DNA of 64,000 nucleotides from Vagococcus elongatus (GCF_003987645.1 NZ_NGKA01000006.1:1-64000), one strand, 5' to 3'. Positions 26,321 to 35,746 are shown, counted from the stretch's first letter. Numbers and translations are program-made. Notes: generated from the sequence alone by a model not told the origin.

Positions 26321-26917
26321 ATGGAAGGAAAAATCGATCCACGAGTTTTAAAAACTCGAAGGAAATTGAAGGGCGCCTTTCTTAAACTGTTATCTGTTCA
26401 ATCGCTGAGTAATTTTAATATTAAGGACTTGACACAGACGGCAGAGGTGACCAGGGGAACGTTTTATTTGCATTACAAAGACAAGGATACATTTGTCACG
26501 GCAATGATGGAGCAATTAGTATCAGAGTTGTTTGCAGCTACGATGATCGAGAAAGAAGGACAGGATACTAAGTATTTCTCGCTGAATCGGATGCTGGAGT
26601 TTGTGGAAGAACATCCGGAATTTTTTGATGCTTTGCTGAAAGATGAAGACGCTTTTGATTACAGACAGTTGTTAGAATATTCATTGATGACATGCATTGA
26701 TGACTATAAAGAAGCTGCCGGAATCGCTGATGGTAAAATTCCAAAAGAGATTTTACTTAACTATCTGATGTACACTTTGTTGGGCTATGTAGATGGTTGG
26801 ATTTCTCAAGGGAAGATTTATGCGACCCATTATATGGCAAATAATCTAAAAAAGATTTTAATGTCGGAATTTATTGAAGATGTTGGATTGACAGAGTTTT
26901 TTGTCGTCGAAGACTAG
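26321..26917 (+). CDS. TetR/AcrR-family transcriptional regulator
   Basis: This 198-residue protein has an N-terminal helix-turn-helix (about 10-55; NIKDLTQTAEVTRGTFYLHY) and a C-terminal domain of unknown ligand. I start at the ATG at 26321, after AGAGGAAG; the frame extends to 26267 through a low-complexity stretch with no ribosome site. No obvious target gene is adjacent: the next genes are ribosomal. Confidence 0.82.
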   Translation: MEGKIDPRVLKTRRKLKGAFLKLLSVQSLSNFNIKDLTQTAEVTRGTFYLHYKDKDTFVTAMMEQLVSELFAATMIEKEGQDTKYFSLNRMLEFVEEHPEFFDALLKDEDAFDYRQLLEYSLMTCIDDYKEAAGIADGKIPKEILLNYLMYTLLGYVDGWISQGKIYATHYMANNLKKILMSEFIEDVGLTEFFVVED

Positions 26918-26930
26918 TTGGTGTTTATTT

Positions 26931-26962
26931 AGAGAAGTTAGTTGACCTAGCTTCTCTTTTTT
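26931..26962 (+). terminator. Terminator after the TetR gene
   Basis: An 11-bp stem with one G-T pair (26931-26941 with 26947-26957) is followed by T residues. Confidence 0.85.
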
Positions 26963-26988
26963 GGTACAATTTTAATGTTGTAATTGTG

Positions 26989-27095
26989 GGCACCACAACT
27001 ACAACCGCACAGAATAAGTCTAAGTATTATTTCTTTGGAAATAGTCACTTACGATGGCGAGTCTAAGTTTAATAATAAGGAGGTGCTTTACAAGC
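26989..27095 (+). ncRNA. Probable L21 leader (ribosomal protein autoregulatory RNA)
   Basis: The 5' region of rplU has the position and style of the Rfam L21 leader of Firmicutes. GCACC at 26990-26994 is complementary to GGTGC at 27082-27086, which overlaps the ribosome site AAGGAGGTGC, so a long-range pairing could close the leader and hide the site. Binding of L21 would be the control signal. Assigned from position and this pairing only. Confidence 0.6.
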
Positions 27096-27404
27096 ATGTA
27101 TGCAATTGTAAAAACGGGCGGAAAACAACTTAAAGTTGAGGTTGGCCAAGCAGTATACGTTGAAAAAGTGGACGTAGCGGTTGGAGAAAAAGTTGTTTTT
27201 GATGAGGTCATCTTAGTAAGCGGAGAAGAAACGAAAGTTGGAACTCCCTTTGTAGAAGGTGCAACTGTTGAAGGAACTGTAGAAAAACAAGGCAAACAAA
27301 AGAAAGTTGTAACTTTCAAGTATAAACCTAAAAAACACAGCCACCGTAAACAAGGACATCGTCAACCATACACTAAAGTGATGATCGAAGCGATCAACGC
27401 ATAA
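27096..27404 (+). CDS. rplU: 50S ribosomal protein L21
   Basis: This 102-residue protein matches L21: [18 protein letters not shown] at the N-terminus and [16 protein letters not shown] at the C-terminus. The ATG at 27096 follows AAGGAGG; a longer frame to 27054 runs through the leader. First gene of rplU-prp-rpmA. Confidence 0.97.
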   Translation: MYAIVKTGGKQLKVEVGQAVYVEKVDVAVGEKVVFDEVILVSGEETKVGTPFVEGATVEGTVEKQGKQKKVVTFKYKPKKHSHRKQGHRQPYTKVMIEAINA

Positions 27405-27429
27405 TTCATTTTCGAAAAGAGGTTGTCTC

Positions 27430-27774
27430 ATGATTAAAGGTTCCTTTAAACGGGATGGAATAAAGAAAAGTGTTCATTCCTTTGAGCTTTCGGGTCATGC
27501 CGGAGCGGGAGTTAAGGGAGAAGACATTGTTTGTGCGGCAGTTTCAGTGCTGGCATTTTCTACTGTCAACGGAATCGCTGCGCTATCAAACGTTGAGCCT
27601 TTGGTCGACATAGATAATGAAAATGAAGGGTATTTGTATGTGACTTTGAGAGAAGATTTATCAGAAAAAGAACTTGCTATTTCACAAGTTCTCTTGGAAA
27701 ATCTTTTACTTGGATTACAGGATGTAGAAGAAGAGTATCCTCAATTTGTTAAAATTGAGGTCAGCATGAGATAG
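27430..27774 (+). CDS. prp: Ribosomal-processing cysteine protease Prp
   Basis: This 114-residue enzyme removes the N-terminal extension of L27 before ribosome assembly. The catalytic pair is visible as His23 in SGHAGAG and Cys35 in EDIVCAAVS. It lies between rplU and rpmA, the invariant position in Firmicutes, and the downstream L27 indeed has the extension. Confidence 0.95.
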   Translation: MIKGSFKRDGIKKSVHSFELSGHAGAGVKGEDIVCAAVSVLAFSTVNGIAALSNVEPLVDIDNENEGYLYVTLREDLSEKELAISQVLLENLLLGLQDVEEEYPQFVKIEVSMR

Positions 27775-27793
27775 GATTCGGAGGTGCGATGAC

Positions 27794-28078
27794 ATGTTAA
27801 AAATGAATTTACAATTTTTTGCGACTAAAAAGGGTGGCGGTTCAACTGCTAACGGACGTGATTCACAGTCTAAACGTTTAGGCGCTAAAAGAGCGGATGG
27901 ACAAACTGTAACTGGCGGCTCTATTCTTTATCGTCAGCGTGGGACTAAAATTTATCCTGGAGCAAATGTTGGACGCGGAGGCGACGACACATTGTACGCT
28001 AAAATCGACGGCGTGGTTCGTTTCGAGAGAAAAGGACGGGACAAAAAACAAGTATCCGTCTATCCAGTAGCTCAATAA
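27794..28078 (+). CDS. rpmA: 50S ribosomal protein L27 with Prp-cleaved N-terminus
   Basis: This 94-residue protein has the extension MLKMNLQFF followed by [15 protein letters not shown]; Prp is known to cut after the two Phe, exposing the Ala-Thr-Lys tail that reaches the peptidyl-transferase centre. The body ([23 protein letters not shown]) is typical. Confidence 0.97.
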   Translation: MLKMNLQFFATKKGGGSTANGRDSQSKRLGAKRADGQTVTGGSILYRQRGTKIYPGANVGRGGDDTLYAKIDGVVRFERKGRDKKQVSVYPVAQ

Positions 28079-28094
28079 TAAAACAAAAGTTTCT

Positions 28095-28122
28095 GCAGTC
28101 ACATAGTGTGGCTGCTTTTTTT
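28095..28122 (+). terminator. Terminator of rplU-prp-rpmA
   Basis: A 9-bp stem (28095-28103 with 28107-28115), loop TAG, then seven T. Confidence 0.88.
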
Positions 28123-28237
28123 GTTGGAAACGAAAGGCTCAAGACCTAGATTATTGCCAGCAAAGTCCGAAAAAAATGATTTTATCCTCATTAGGAACGC
28201 TGGTGACGAATACTTGTTTTAGCCAATGCTGCTTTTG

Positions 28238-28531
28238 CTAAAAATATTTTTCTAATTGTTCGACAAAATGCTTTTGTGCGATAAGGTCTTTTAAGTACGG
28301 GTGGGCGACAGCGTCCGGCAAAATAAACCAAGCTGGATGATAGCCTCTGCCACTAGTAGGGAAACCTTTATCATTGTCATTGTCCCCATCGTATCTGATA
28401 GCATGGGCATCTCTTCCTTTCCACTTCACTTTGGCAAAAGAATAGCCCTTGCCAGTCACGGTGCCGTCTTCAATAATAGTTATCACTTCAAGTTTTTCTT
28501 TGGGACTATTGACTTCTTGCGGTTTTACCAT
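28238..28531 (-). CDS. Conserved-looking hypothetical protein, 97 residues
   Basis: I do not recognise the family. The protein is small, soluble and mixed-charge, with an acidic DGDNDND stretch near residue 50 and a compact pattern YSFAKVKWKGRDAHAIRY and GYHPAWFILPD. A clear GAAAGGAG site precedes the ATG by about 13 bases, which supports a real gene. It is the last of three co-oriented genes (amidoligase-like, GNAT, this), but gaps of 113 and 261 bp make a single transcript uncertain. Confidence 0.7.
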   Translation of the reverse strand: MVKPQEVNSPKEKLEVITIIEDGTVTGKGYSFAKVKWKGRDAHAIRYDGDNDNDKGFPTSGRGYHPAWFILPDAVAHPYLKDLIAQKHFVEQLEKYF

Positions 28532-28644
28532 TAGTTCAACAACTCCTTTCGTGTATCTAGCCTTATTTTACATTGGCAACATATCCGCAGGTCCATGATA
28601 TATTCTTGCTTCTCAAAACAATAAAATTATTTGCTGAGGGTTTA

Positions 28645-29163
28645 CTAATCAGAGATTTTTGAACTTTTAAGGTCAAAATATTCATTTTTTAACAGTGAGT
28701 AGAGAGCTTGATCTAAAAATCCGCACTCGTCTTTGTGGTTTTGTCTAAGAATCCCTTCTTTTTGCATGCCGAGTTTTTCATACAAACTGATGGCATGTAA
28801 ATTATCTGTGTAGACATCCAGCCAGACTTTGTTCATCTCCAACTTTTCAAAGGCATATTTGAAAACAGCCTTTAAACTTTCGGTGCCATACCCTTGATTT
28901 TTGGGAACGATAGCAATCCTTCTTAATTCAAATTTTTCTGACGCCTTGTCTAAATCAAAGATGAGAAATCCAATCGTTTTCCTGTTCTTTTTTGTTTTGA
29001 TGAGACAAATACCTGTCGACGGGTCATGAATTTCTGCCAGATGTTCCTCTCTCGTTCCTCTAAAAATAAAATTTCGATTCTCAGGAGCGTGTTCGATGGC
29101 AAGGATGGTGTCGATATCTTCTTTGAAAGCTGGAAGGATGAACAACCTGTCTGTTTCAATCAT
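28645..29163 (-). CDS. GNAT-family N-acetyltransferase (RimJ/RimL type)
   Basis: This 172-residue protein begins METDRL-like (IETDRLFILPA) and has ELRRIAIVPKNQGYGTESLKAVFKYAFE (about 98-125, acetyl-CoA loop QGYGTE) and NLHAISLYEKLGMQKEGILRQ, all typical of RimJ/RimL-type enzymes that acetylate protein N-termini or small amines. Acceptor unknown. An AGGAG site (GAGTGACTT region) is weak. Confidence 0.85.
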   Translation of the reverse strand: MIETDRLFILPAFKEDIDTILAIEHAPENRNFIFRGTREEHLAEIHDPSTGICLIKTKKNRKTIGFLIFDLDKASEKFELRRIAIVPKNQGYGTESLKAVFKYAFEKLEMNKVWLDVYTDNLHAISLYEKLGMQKEGILRQNHKDECGFLDQALYSLLKNEYFDLKSSKISD

Positions 29164-29424
29164 AGTTTAAGTCACTCCTTTTTGCAAAATGTATCATCAT
29201 CAAATGTATGTTTTTGAATCATGGGACATTTTCATTTTTTAAAATTAAAAGACACCTAGACAATCAATAATCTGTTTCTAGATAAGGTACTTAGCATCCA
29301 AAATTGCACAAAGAAAATAGTGATAAGAACTAAACTCCAGTGCAGCTGATTTTCTCGCCAATGCAGCAAATGATGGTAGCAAAAAGTTGTTAAAGTTTTC
29401 CGTAGTATCAAAATAGGATGATTT

Positions 29425-30744
29425 TCAACTTTTCCGATGGATATATTTTAGCAATGGGGTGACCAGGTCTTTGTTAACGCCTTTTAAGAGGACATACTTT
29501 TTATGAAAATGTTCTTTGGATAGTTCCGTATAAGAGACGTTGTGTATGACGGGAATCACGCCTAAAACAAAGTCTTCTACTAAAACTACCTCCGTTATCG
29601 AAGCCAGTAAAAAGTCATTGACTTGCTCCTTGATTGGATTTGCTTCAAGGACCATTCCACGCTGAAGAAGGGCTGTGATTTTCTTTAATAATGTCAGGTA
29701 GTGCTGATAGTCTTTTATCGTTATTACGTAGTCTCCTTCTTCGGCAAACGTCAGACTGCTCTCGTACCAATAGCAATCCAACAAGTAGAAATAGTTATAG
29801 TAGAGTCTATTTTTTTCCAAAAGACTGTAAGTTTTTTTTATCTGCTTGACTGTTTTATTCAGTAATGGAGAACTGTTTGTCCTCTCAACAAAATGGTGCA
29901 GATGAAAAATATCATCCTCCCGGGTGACGGAGATTTCATCTACCAATGCAATGAAATCGGTGATAAAATCTATACTTTCAGTGATGATTTCAGGATTTAC
30001 CGTGCCGTTAAGCAGTCTGAATTCTACTGTGTCCGGATTTAAAAAATTGATTGCATTGTATCTGTTTTTTACTTCATAGTTATCAAAAAATAAATCGTTG
30101 AAATCTACAAAAGAATTACCAGTCTTCATCAATGAGAGGATGTTATGCTCGTGTCTTCTTTGTGTCTTTTCGTTCATCATAAAAAATTCTGTAGAGACAT
30201 AACGGTTTTGTAATCGAACTATTTTTCTTCTGGAAAGTTCCAGCCAAAGGGGATAAGAAATCGAAAATAATTTTAAAATAAGATTTCTTTCTCTTAGCGT
30301 GTGATTAAATCCTGCGTGTATATGAAAACCGGTGTCGTTGGATGCCACAAGACCTAGATTTTCCAGTTCTTTTGTGATTGCAGGAAAGTTGAACATTTTT
30401 CTGATGTATGCGATGCTCATAGGGTTCGAAACAATTTCGATGCCATTTCTGACAGAGTTGTCGACCATGATATGAAAGTGGGGACCCGAAGCATTCAGCA
30501 ATGATAAAATATTTCTGCAAATGGCCGTGTTGTCGAGGTGCTTGTTTTTCTTCGTTGAGATAATGTTAAATTCAAATTCAAGTCCAAAAAATCTAATATC
30601 TTCTTTAGTTTCATTTGGAAGGGACAGACGCTCCCATGTTTTTGGCCTGAAAATATGATCTTTAATCAATACATCATGGTCGCTGATTTCTTTAAGGGCG
30701 ATTTCTTTTCTGCTAATGGGGTGAAATATTATTGAGTTCAACAT
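29425..30744 (-). CDS. Amidoligase-like protein (carboxylate-amine ligase superfamily)
   Basis: This 439-residue soluble protein has the ordered motifs of the predicted amidoligase family (PF12224, related to glutamine synthetase and glutamate-cysteine ligase): GLEFEF (54-59), HFHIMVD (89-95), GIEIVSNP (101-108), TGFHIHAG (138-145), RYNAINF (228-234) and TVEFRLLNGT (239-248). The acidic and His residues are the expected metal and ATP ligands. The last 150 residues match nothing I know. Family members are predicted to join amino groups to carboxylates in peptides or cell-wall material and often sit beside cyclotransferase or glutaminase genes; none is present here. An AGGAGG site lies before the ATG. 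Confidence 0.75.
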   Translation of the reverse strand: MLNSIIFHPISRKEIALKEISDHDVLIKDHIFRPKTWERLSLPNETKEDIRFFGLEFEFNIISTKKNKHLDNTAICRNILSLLNASGPHFHIMVDNSVRNGIEIVSNPMSIAYIRKMFNFPAITKELENLGLVASNDTGFHIHAGFNHTLRERNLILKLFSISYPLWLELSRRKIVRLQNRYVSTEFFMMNEKTQRRHEHNILSLMKTGNSFVDFNDLFFDNYEVKNRYNAINFLNPDTVEFRLLNGTVNPEIITESIDFITDFIALVDEISVTREDDIFHLHHFVERTNSSPLLNKTVKQIKKTYSLLEKNRLYYNYFYLLDCYWYESSLTFAEEGDYVITIKDYQHYLTLLKKITALLQRGMVLEANPIKEQVNDFLLASITEVVLVEDFVLGVIPVIHNVSYTELSKEHFHKKYVLLKGVNKDLVTPLLKYIHRKS

Positions 30745-31170
30745 TATTCAACCTCCTTCGGTTAATTATACAATTTATATTCGGATTTTCATGTAATTGG
30801 TGTGACTCCTTTTTGGCTATTTAAAAAATGAGAAGTATTCTTAAAATAAAACAAATTAAGTGTATTCAAAGGTTTATAACACGAGAAACACACTTGATAT
30901 TGAACGTTTGTTTCCTGTATAATTTTTGTTCATAAAACTATTATTTGTTAGATGATAGAGATATTAATTTCTTTATATCAATTATAATAACAAAATATAT
31001 GTTAAACGTAAATCTTCATGATACTGGAAAAAGTTGCCTTTCATACTTATAATATAGTGAAATGGTGAAATTACAACCAATTATATATTATTTTTAAATA
31101 ACATTTATTTTGTTGAGGCGTGAATGATGGAAGATGGGTAAGAAGAATTATGGGAAAATGGAAGCAAGTT

Positions 31171-31179
31171 TGTTATAAT
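31171..31179 (+). promoter_or_regulatory. Extended -10 promoter of mptR
   Basis: TGTTATAAT lies about 60 bp before the mptR start and matches the extended -10 consensus. The rest of the 30745-31237 gap is strongly AT-rich; I see no gene or clear hairpin in it. Confidence 0.6.
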
Positions 31180-31237
31180 TACCATAATTAATGCATAGCA
31201 AGGGGAAGCAGTTGCCGATAGTTGAAAGAGGGAGAAG

Positions 31238-34051
31238 ATGAAGAGATCTGATAGAGTTTATACGTTTGTGGTGGAACGGACTAGCCATCTGACAGCGACT
31301 GATTTTGCAGAATCTAAAGGAGTGACGACAGAAGATGTTGTCAAAGCATTAAATATCCAACGCCCGAATGCCAGCCGTGATTTAAATGAATTGGTCAGGG
31401 AAGGGCTTGTCATAAAAAGCAACAGCAGACCAGTAAGGTATATGGTTAATTTTACGGCAGAAAATATTCTGGTTAATGAGAATAAGTATGAACCGGAAAT
31501 GAAGCAAAGTGTTTTTGAATCATTGATCGGTGCCTCTCAAAGTTTAAAAATTTCTGTGGAACAAGCAAAAGCGGCAGTATTATATCCGCCAAAGGGTCTG
31601 AATTGTCTGATCACAGGAGCGACGGGTTCGGGGAAATCATATTTTGCAAAATTGATGTTTGAATTCGCGCAAGAAAATAAACTGATCGACTACGACAAAC
31701 AGTTGATTATTTTTAATTGTGCAGACTATTCCCATAATACTGAATTATTGATGAGTCATTTGTTTGGTTATGCAAAGGGCGCCTTTACGGGAGCGGAGCA
31801 AGAAAAAGAAGGCTTGATTTACGAAGCGGATAACAGTATGTTGTTTCTTGATGAAGTCCACCGTTTGCCGCCAGAAGGGCAAGAAATGATTTTTTACTTC
31901 ATGGATCATGGGACTTATAATCGTTTAGGTGAAACTACCAAAAATCGTCAAGCAAATGTCAGAATTATTTGTGCAACGACAGAAGAACCGGCATCGGCAC
32001 TTCTGAACACGTTTATTCGCCGTATACCAATCAACATTCAATTACCGAACTTCAATCAGAGAACACCCCGGGAAAAGATCGATTTGACGCTTCGGATGTT
32101 TGCGATTGAGGCCGAACGTATTCAGCGGGATATTATATTGACGGCAGACGTTATCAAAGCAATTATCGGCAGTGTAACTTTCGGAAATGTAGGACAGTTG
32201 AAATCTCATGTGCAATTAGTTTGTGCCCGCGGGTTTTTAAATCATCTAGGCAAAGAACATTTGATTATCGATGTTGACGGATTACCGGGCGAGCTGAAAA
32301 AAGGTCTGACCGAAGTTGTCGCTAACCGCCATATGTCCATGGAGTTGGCGCAGCTCTTGGAGCCTAAAATGGTTATTTCTCCTAATCAGGTAGATTTGTC
32401 GAAAACGCCGGACGCTTATGAACTGCCTTATGATTTGTATGAATGGATCGGTGAAAAAGCGACTATTTTAAAAGGAGAGGGAGTTCCCCAAGAAGAAATC
32501 ATCGGTTTTGTCATGGAAGATATTCAGGAACATTTGAGCCGGTTTTATAAAAATCATGGACTGACCCTAGGAGCCGAGAATAATTTAGTAGAATTGGTTG
32601 ATCCTGAACTCATCGAATTAACCAAAAAAATTCGTGAAATCGCCATTGAAGACCTGCAGTATGATTTTCAAGTGAATTTTATCTACGCTTTGAGTCTTCA
32701 TATCAGTGCGTATCTGAGGCGGGCGGAAAATGGTTCCCAAGACCTTTTGGAAAGTAACGAAAGTATCAAGGAAATCGTGCGAAAGTGTCCCAAAGAGTAC
32801 AAAGTAGCGCTGATGATCAAAGAGTTGCTTGCTGAAAAATATCAAGTGGAACTGCCGGTGGAAGAAACGGATTATTTGACGTTGCTGATCGTTTCTTTAA
32901 AAGAAGATAAGAGTACTCAGCAGATAGGTATCGTGGTAGCAGCCCACGGTGAGAGTACGGCTTCCAGTATGGCCCAAGTGGCTATGCAGCTTTTTGGCAA
33001 TGAGAATATCGCCGCCGTAGATATGCCGGTGGATATGCCGCCGAAGGAAGCTCTGGAGCTGATGGTTGCCGCTGCTGAAAAGGTCCGCTCTAAAAGTGGG
33101 ATTTTATTACTGGTAGATATGGGTTCCCTTTTTACTTTTGAAGAAGAGATTATGCATCGAACCGGTCTAAAAGTTAAAACCATCGACATGGTCACTACCG
33201 CTCTCGTGTTAGAAGCGGCCAGAAAAACAAAACTGATCGATACAGATTTAAATCGTCTGTTCGATTCCTTGAAAAATTTTTACGGTTACAGCCAAGTCAA
33301 GCGTGAAGAAAAAACTGCCATCGCTGCTAAGCACATAGCATCAGGCAAAAACAAAGCCATTGTTGCGATTTGTGCTTCTGGTAAAGGAGCAGCTGAGCGG
33401 ATGAAATCGATTATTAGCGAACAACTGGGAGATTATTATCAAGAAGATTTAACGATCTTGCCGATTTCAGTCATTAATATGTTAGAAACATTAAATCAAA
33501 TTCGTTCGGACTATGACTTAATTGCCATCACAGGGTTGGTGGACCCTGATATTGACATTCCATATTTTTCTTTAGAGGCATTATTATCCGGCAAAGCAGT
33601 GGAAGAGCTGCAGGATTTGCTGCTGACAGAAACTGTTGAATTAACATCAGTAGAAATTAATGAGTCAGAAGCACGAAAACTTTGTCAAGAAGGACTCGAA
33701 AGCTATTTTACATTTATTAATCCGGCAAAAGTCATTGATCCGTTATGGGGATTTACAGATAGAGTCAACGCATATTTCGTTCCGCAAGCCAGCCACAGCT
33801 CTTATATTAATGTGGTCATGCACATGGCAGGAGTATTGGAACGTGCAGCCAGGCATGAGAGTTTAAGTGCAGAAACAGAGCAAGTCAATGCTGAAAAAGA
33901 AACAAAACTGTATGATATTGTTGTGAGAGAAATCCGTGAACTAGAGGAAATTTTTTCACTCCAATTTTCTGAAGAAGAAATTTTTTATACAATTCAAAAT
34001 ATAAAAAACACACTAGCGAAATCTAGTGTATCGATAAAAACAACACACTAA
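31238..34051 (+). CDS. mptR: MptR/LevR-family sigma-54 activator of the mannose PTS operon
   Basis: This 937-residue regulator contains an N-terminal winged helix (about 1-70), a sigma-54-interacting AAA+ domain (Walker A GATGSGKS 127-134, GAFTGA 181-186, Walker B MLFLDE 201-206), a first PTS regulation domain (about 440-545), an EIIA-mannose-like domain (about 563-690, with AAHGEST), an EIIB-like domain (about 705-790, with CASGKGAAERM) and a second PTS regulation domain at the C-terminus. Phosphorylation at these PTS domains by HPr or EIIB tunes activity. The operon it serves starts 125 bp downstream behind a -24/-12 promoter. Confidence 0.95.
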   Translation: MKRSDRVYTFVVERTSHLTATDFAESKGVTTEDVVKALNIQRPNASRDLNELVREGLVIKSNSRPVRYMVNFTAENILVNENKYEPEMKQSVFESLIGASQSLKISVEQAKAAVLYPPKGLNCLITGATGSGKSYFAKLMFEFAQENKLIDYDKQLIIFNCADYSHNTELLMSHLFGYAKGAFTGAEQEKEGLIYEADNSMLFLDEVHRLPPEGQEMIFYFMDHGTYNRLGETTKNRQANVRIICATTEEPASALLNTFIRRIPINIQLPNFNQRTPREKIDLTLRMFAIEAERIQRDIILTADVIKAIIGSVTFGNVGQLKSHVQLVCARGFLNHLGKEHLIIDVDGLPGELKKGLTEVVANRHMSMELAQLLEPKMVISPNQVDLSKTPDAYELPYDLYEWIGEKATILKGEGVPQEEIIGFVMEDIQEHLSRFYKNHGLTLGAENNLVELVDPELIELTKKIREIAIEDLQYDFQVNFIYALSLHISAYLRRAENGSQDLLESNESIKEIVRKCPKEYKVALMIKELLAEKYQVELPVEETDYLTLLIVSLKEDKSTQQIGIVVAAHGESTASSMAQVAMQLFGNENIAAVDMPVDMPPKEALELMVAAAEKVRSKSGILLLVDMGSLFTFEEEIMHRTGLKVKTIDMVTTALVLEAARKTKLIDTDLNRLFDSLKNFYGYSQVKREEKTAIAAKHIASGKNKAIVAICASGKGAAERMKSIISEQLGDYYQEDLTILPISVINMLETLNQIRSDYDLIAITGLVDPDIDIPYFSLEALLSGKAVEELQDLLLTETVELTSVEINESEARKLCQEGLESYFTFINPAKVIDPLWGFTDRVNAYFVPQASHSSYINVVMHMAGVLERAARHESLSAETEQVNAEKETKLYDIVVREIRELEEIFSLQFSEEEIFYTIQNIKNTLAKSSVSIKTTH

Positions 34052-34067
34052 CGAGTGTGTTGTTTTT
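34041..34067 (+). terminator. Hairpin at the mptR stop codon: terminator and possible enhancer
   Basis: CAACACACT-AACG-AGTGTGTTG (34041-34062) followed by TTTTT spans the mptR stop codon. Half of it, CAACACACTAA, recurs at 34101-34111. The palindrome lies about 70 bp upstream of the -24/-12 promoter, where an activator site would be expected, so it may also bind MptR. Confidence 0.75.
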
Positions 34068-34114
34068 ATTTGTGATTGTGATGATATACGCATTCTATGA
34101 CAACACACTAAGGT

Positions 34115-34130
34115 TGGCATGATAGTTGCT
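34115..34130 (+). promoter_or_regulatory. Sigma-54 (-24/-12) promoter of the mannose PTS operon
   Basis: TGGCATGATAGTTGCT matches the consensus TGGCAC-N5-TTGC closely: GG at 34116-34117 and GC at 34128-34129 with exactly 10 bp between. With MptR encoded just upstream, this is the expected RpoN-dependent promoter. Confidence 0.92.
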
Positions 34131-34185
34131 TATATTAAGGTGGTGTTGGTTAACTTAAAGTTTAAAGCAAAAGCAGGTGAAAAAA

Positions 34186-34677
34186 ATGCAAATTCAATTA
34201 GCTCGGATTGATGATCGATTGATCCATGGGCAAGTAGCAACTGTCTGGGTAAAGATGCTTAATATAGAAAGGATTTTGGTCGTCGGCCGTGAGGTCACTC
34301 AAAATCCCATGCGCAAGACTATGTTAATGCAGGCGGCACCGCCCGGAATTAAAGTTCATGTGATCACACCTGAAAAGTTAATTGAAAATTTTAATCACCC
34401 GTTATTCATGAATGTTAGAGTCATGTTGCTGTTCACGAATCCGCTGGAAGTTGTTCAAGTAGTCGAAGGCGGGGTCGTGCTAACGTCTGTTAATGTAGGG
34501 GGGATGAGCTACACGAACGGAAAAAAGATGGTTTCTAATTTTGTGGCAGTAGATGAAAAGGATGTAGAAGCTTTTTATTATTTATCGGACAGAGGAATTG
34601 AGATAGAGACTCGTAAAGTGATTGCTGACAACAAGCAAGATCTAATGGAGTTGATTCGCAAAAAGAAATTATTTTAA
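34186..34677 (+). CDS. PTS mannose-class EIIB, stand-alone subunit of the mpt operon
   Basis: This 163-residue EIIB begins IQLARIDDRLIHGQVAT with the phospho-His at residue 13. Enterococcal mpt operons likewise start with a separate EIIB ahead of an EIIAB fusion. The ATG at 34186 follows AGGTGA at good distance; a GTG at 34177 would overlap that site. Whether it serves transport or mainly phosphorylates MptR is open. Confidence 0.9.
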   Translation: MQIQLARIDDRLIHGQVATVWVKMLNIERILVVGREVTQNPMRKTMLMQAAPPGIKVHVITPEKLIENFNHPLFMNVRVMLLFTNPLEVVQVVEGGVVLTSVNVGGMSYTNGKKMVSNFVAVDEKDVEAFYYLSDRGIEIETRKVIADNKQDLMELIRKKKLF

Positions 34678-34753
34678 TTTATTAAACTTCTGTAACGATT
34701 TGCCGAAAACTTTAAGTTAAGTAAGACTGAGAAAATTGTAGGAGGGAGAAAGA

Positions 34754-35746
34754 ATGGTAGGGATTATTCTAGCGAGCCACGGAGAATTTGCTGAAGGAAT
34801 TTTACAATCCGGCACAATGATCTTTGGGGAACAAGAAAAAGTAGCGGCTGTGACGTTAATGCCTAGTGAGGGTCCTGAAGATTTGAGGAAAAAAATCGAA
34901 GATGCTATTGCATCATTTGGTGAAGACAACCAAGTGCTGTTTTTAGTTGATATGTGGGGAGGGACTCCATTTAATCAGGCTAACCACTTGCTTAGCGGCA
35001 ACGAAGACAAATGGGCAGTTGTCAGTGGACTTAATTTGCCTATGTTGATTGAAACGTTTGCTTCGCGCTTGTCTATGGATTCTGCACATGAGATTGCTAC
35101 TCATATCATTGATGTGGCGAAAGATGGTGTGAAAGTCAAACCTGAATCATTAGAGCCGGCAACGCCAGCAGCTGCTGCTGTGGAAGATTCACAACCTAAG
35201 GGGGCATTGCCGCCAGGAACAGTTGTGGGTGACGGCAAACTGAAAATCGTTTTGACTCGTGTCGATTCACGTCTTTTGCACGGACAAGTTTCCACAGCAT
35301 GGACAAAATCTGTTGGACCTAACCGTATTATCGTTGTTTCTGATGATGTTGCCAAAGATGATATGAGGAAAAAATTGATTGAACAAGCGGCGCCCCCAGG
35401 TGTTAAAGCCAATGTTATTCCAATCAAAAAGATGATTGAGATTTACAAAGATCCTCGATTTGGCGGAACTAAGGCTTTGCTGCTGTTTGAAAATCCGCAA
35501 GATGTTATGACAGTAGTGGAAGGCGGCGTAGACATCAAAGAAGTAAACGTCGGTTCAATGGCTCACTCAGTAGGTAAAGTCGTGGTGAGTAAAGTGTTGT
35601 CTATGGGACATGAAGACGTAGAGTCTTTTGAACAAATGAAGGCTAAAGGTATCACTTTCGATGTACGTAAAGTGCCGAATGATGCCAAAGATAACATGGA
35701 TGAGATACTTAACAAAGCAAAGAATGAATTAGGTAATGTTAAATAA
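34754..35746 (+). CDS. PTS mannose/glucose EIIAB fusion
   Basis: This 330-residue phosphocarrier joins EIIA (about 1-130, His9 in ASHGEF, MWGGTPFNQ) to EIIB (about 165-330, LTRVDSRLLHGQVSTAW) by an Ala-Pro-rich linker (about 134-160). It passes phosphate from HPr to mannose or glucose at the EIIC/EIID permease. A GGAGGGAG site precedes it. Confidence 0.95.
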   Translation: MVGIILASHGEFAEGILQSGTMIFGEQEKVAAVTLMPSEGPEDLRKKIEDAIASFGEDNQVLFLVDMWGGTPFNQANHLLSGNEDKWAVVSGLNLPMLIETFASRLSMDSAHEIATHIIDVAKDGVKVKPESLEPATPAAAAVEDSQPKGALPPGTVVGDGKLKIVLTRVDSRLLHGQVSTAWTKSVGPNRIIVVSDDVAKDDMRKKLIEQAAPPGVKANVIPIKKMIEIYKDPRFGGTKALLLFENPQDVMTVVEGGVDIKEVNVGSMAHSVGKVVVSKVLSMGHEDVESFEQMKAKGITFDVRKVPNDAKDNMDEILNKAKNELGNVK

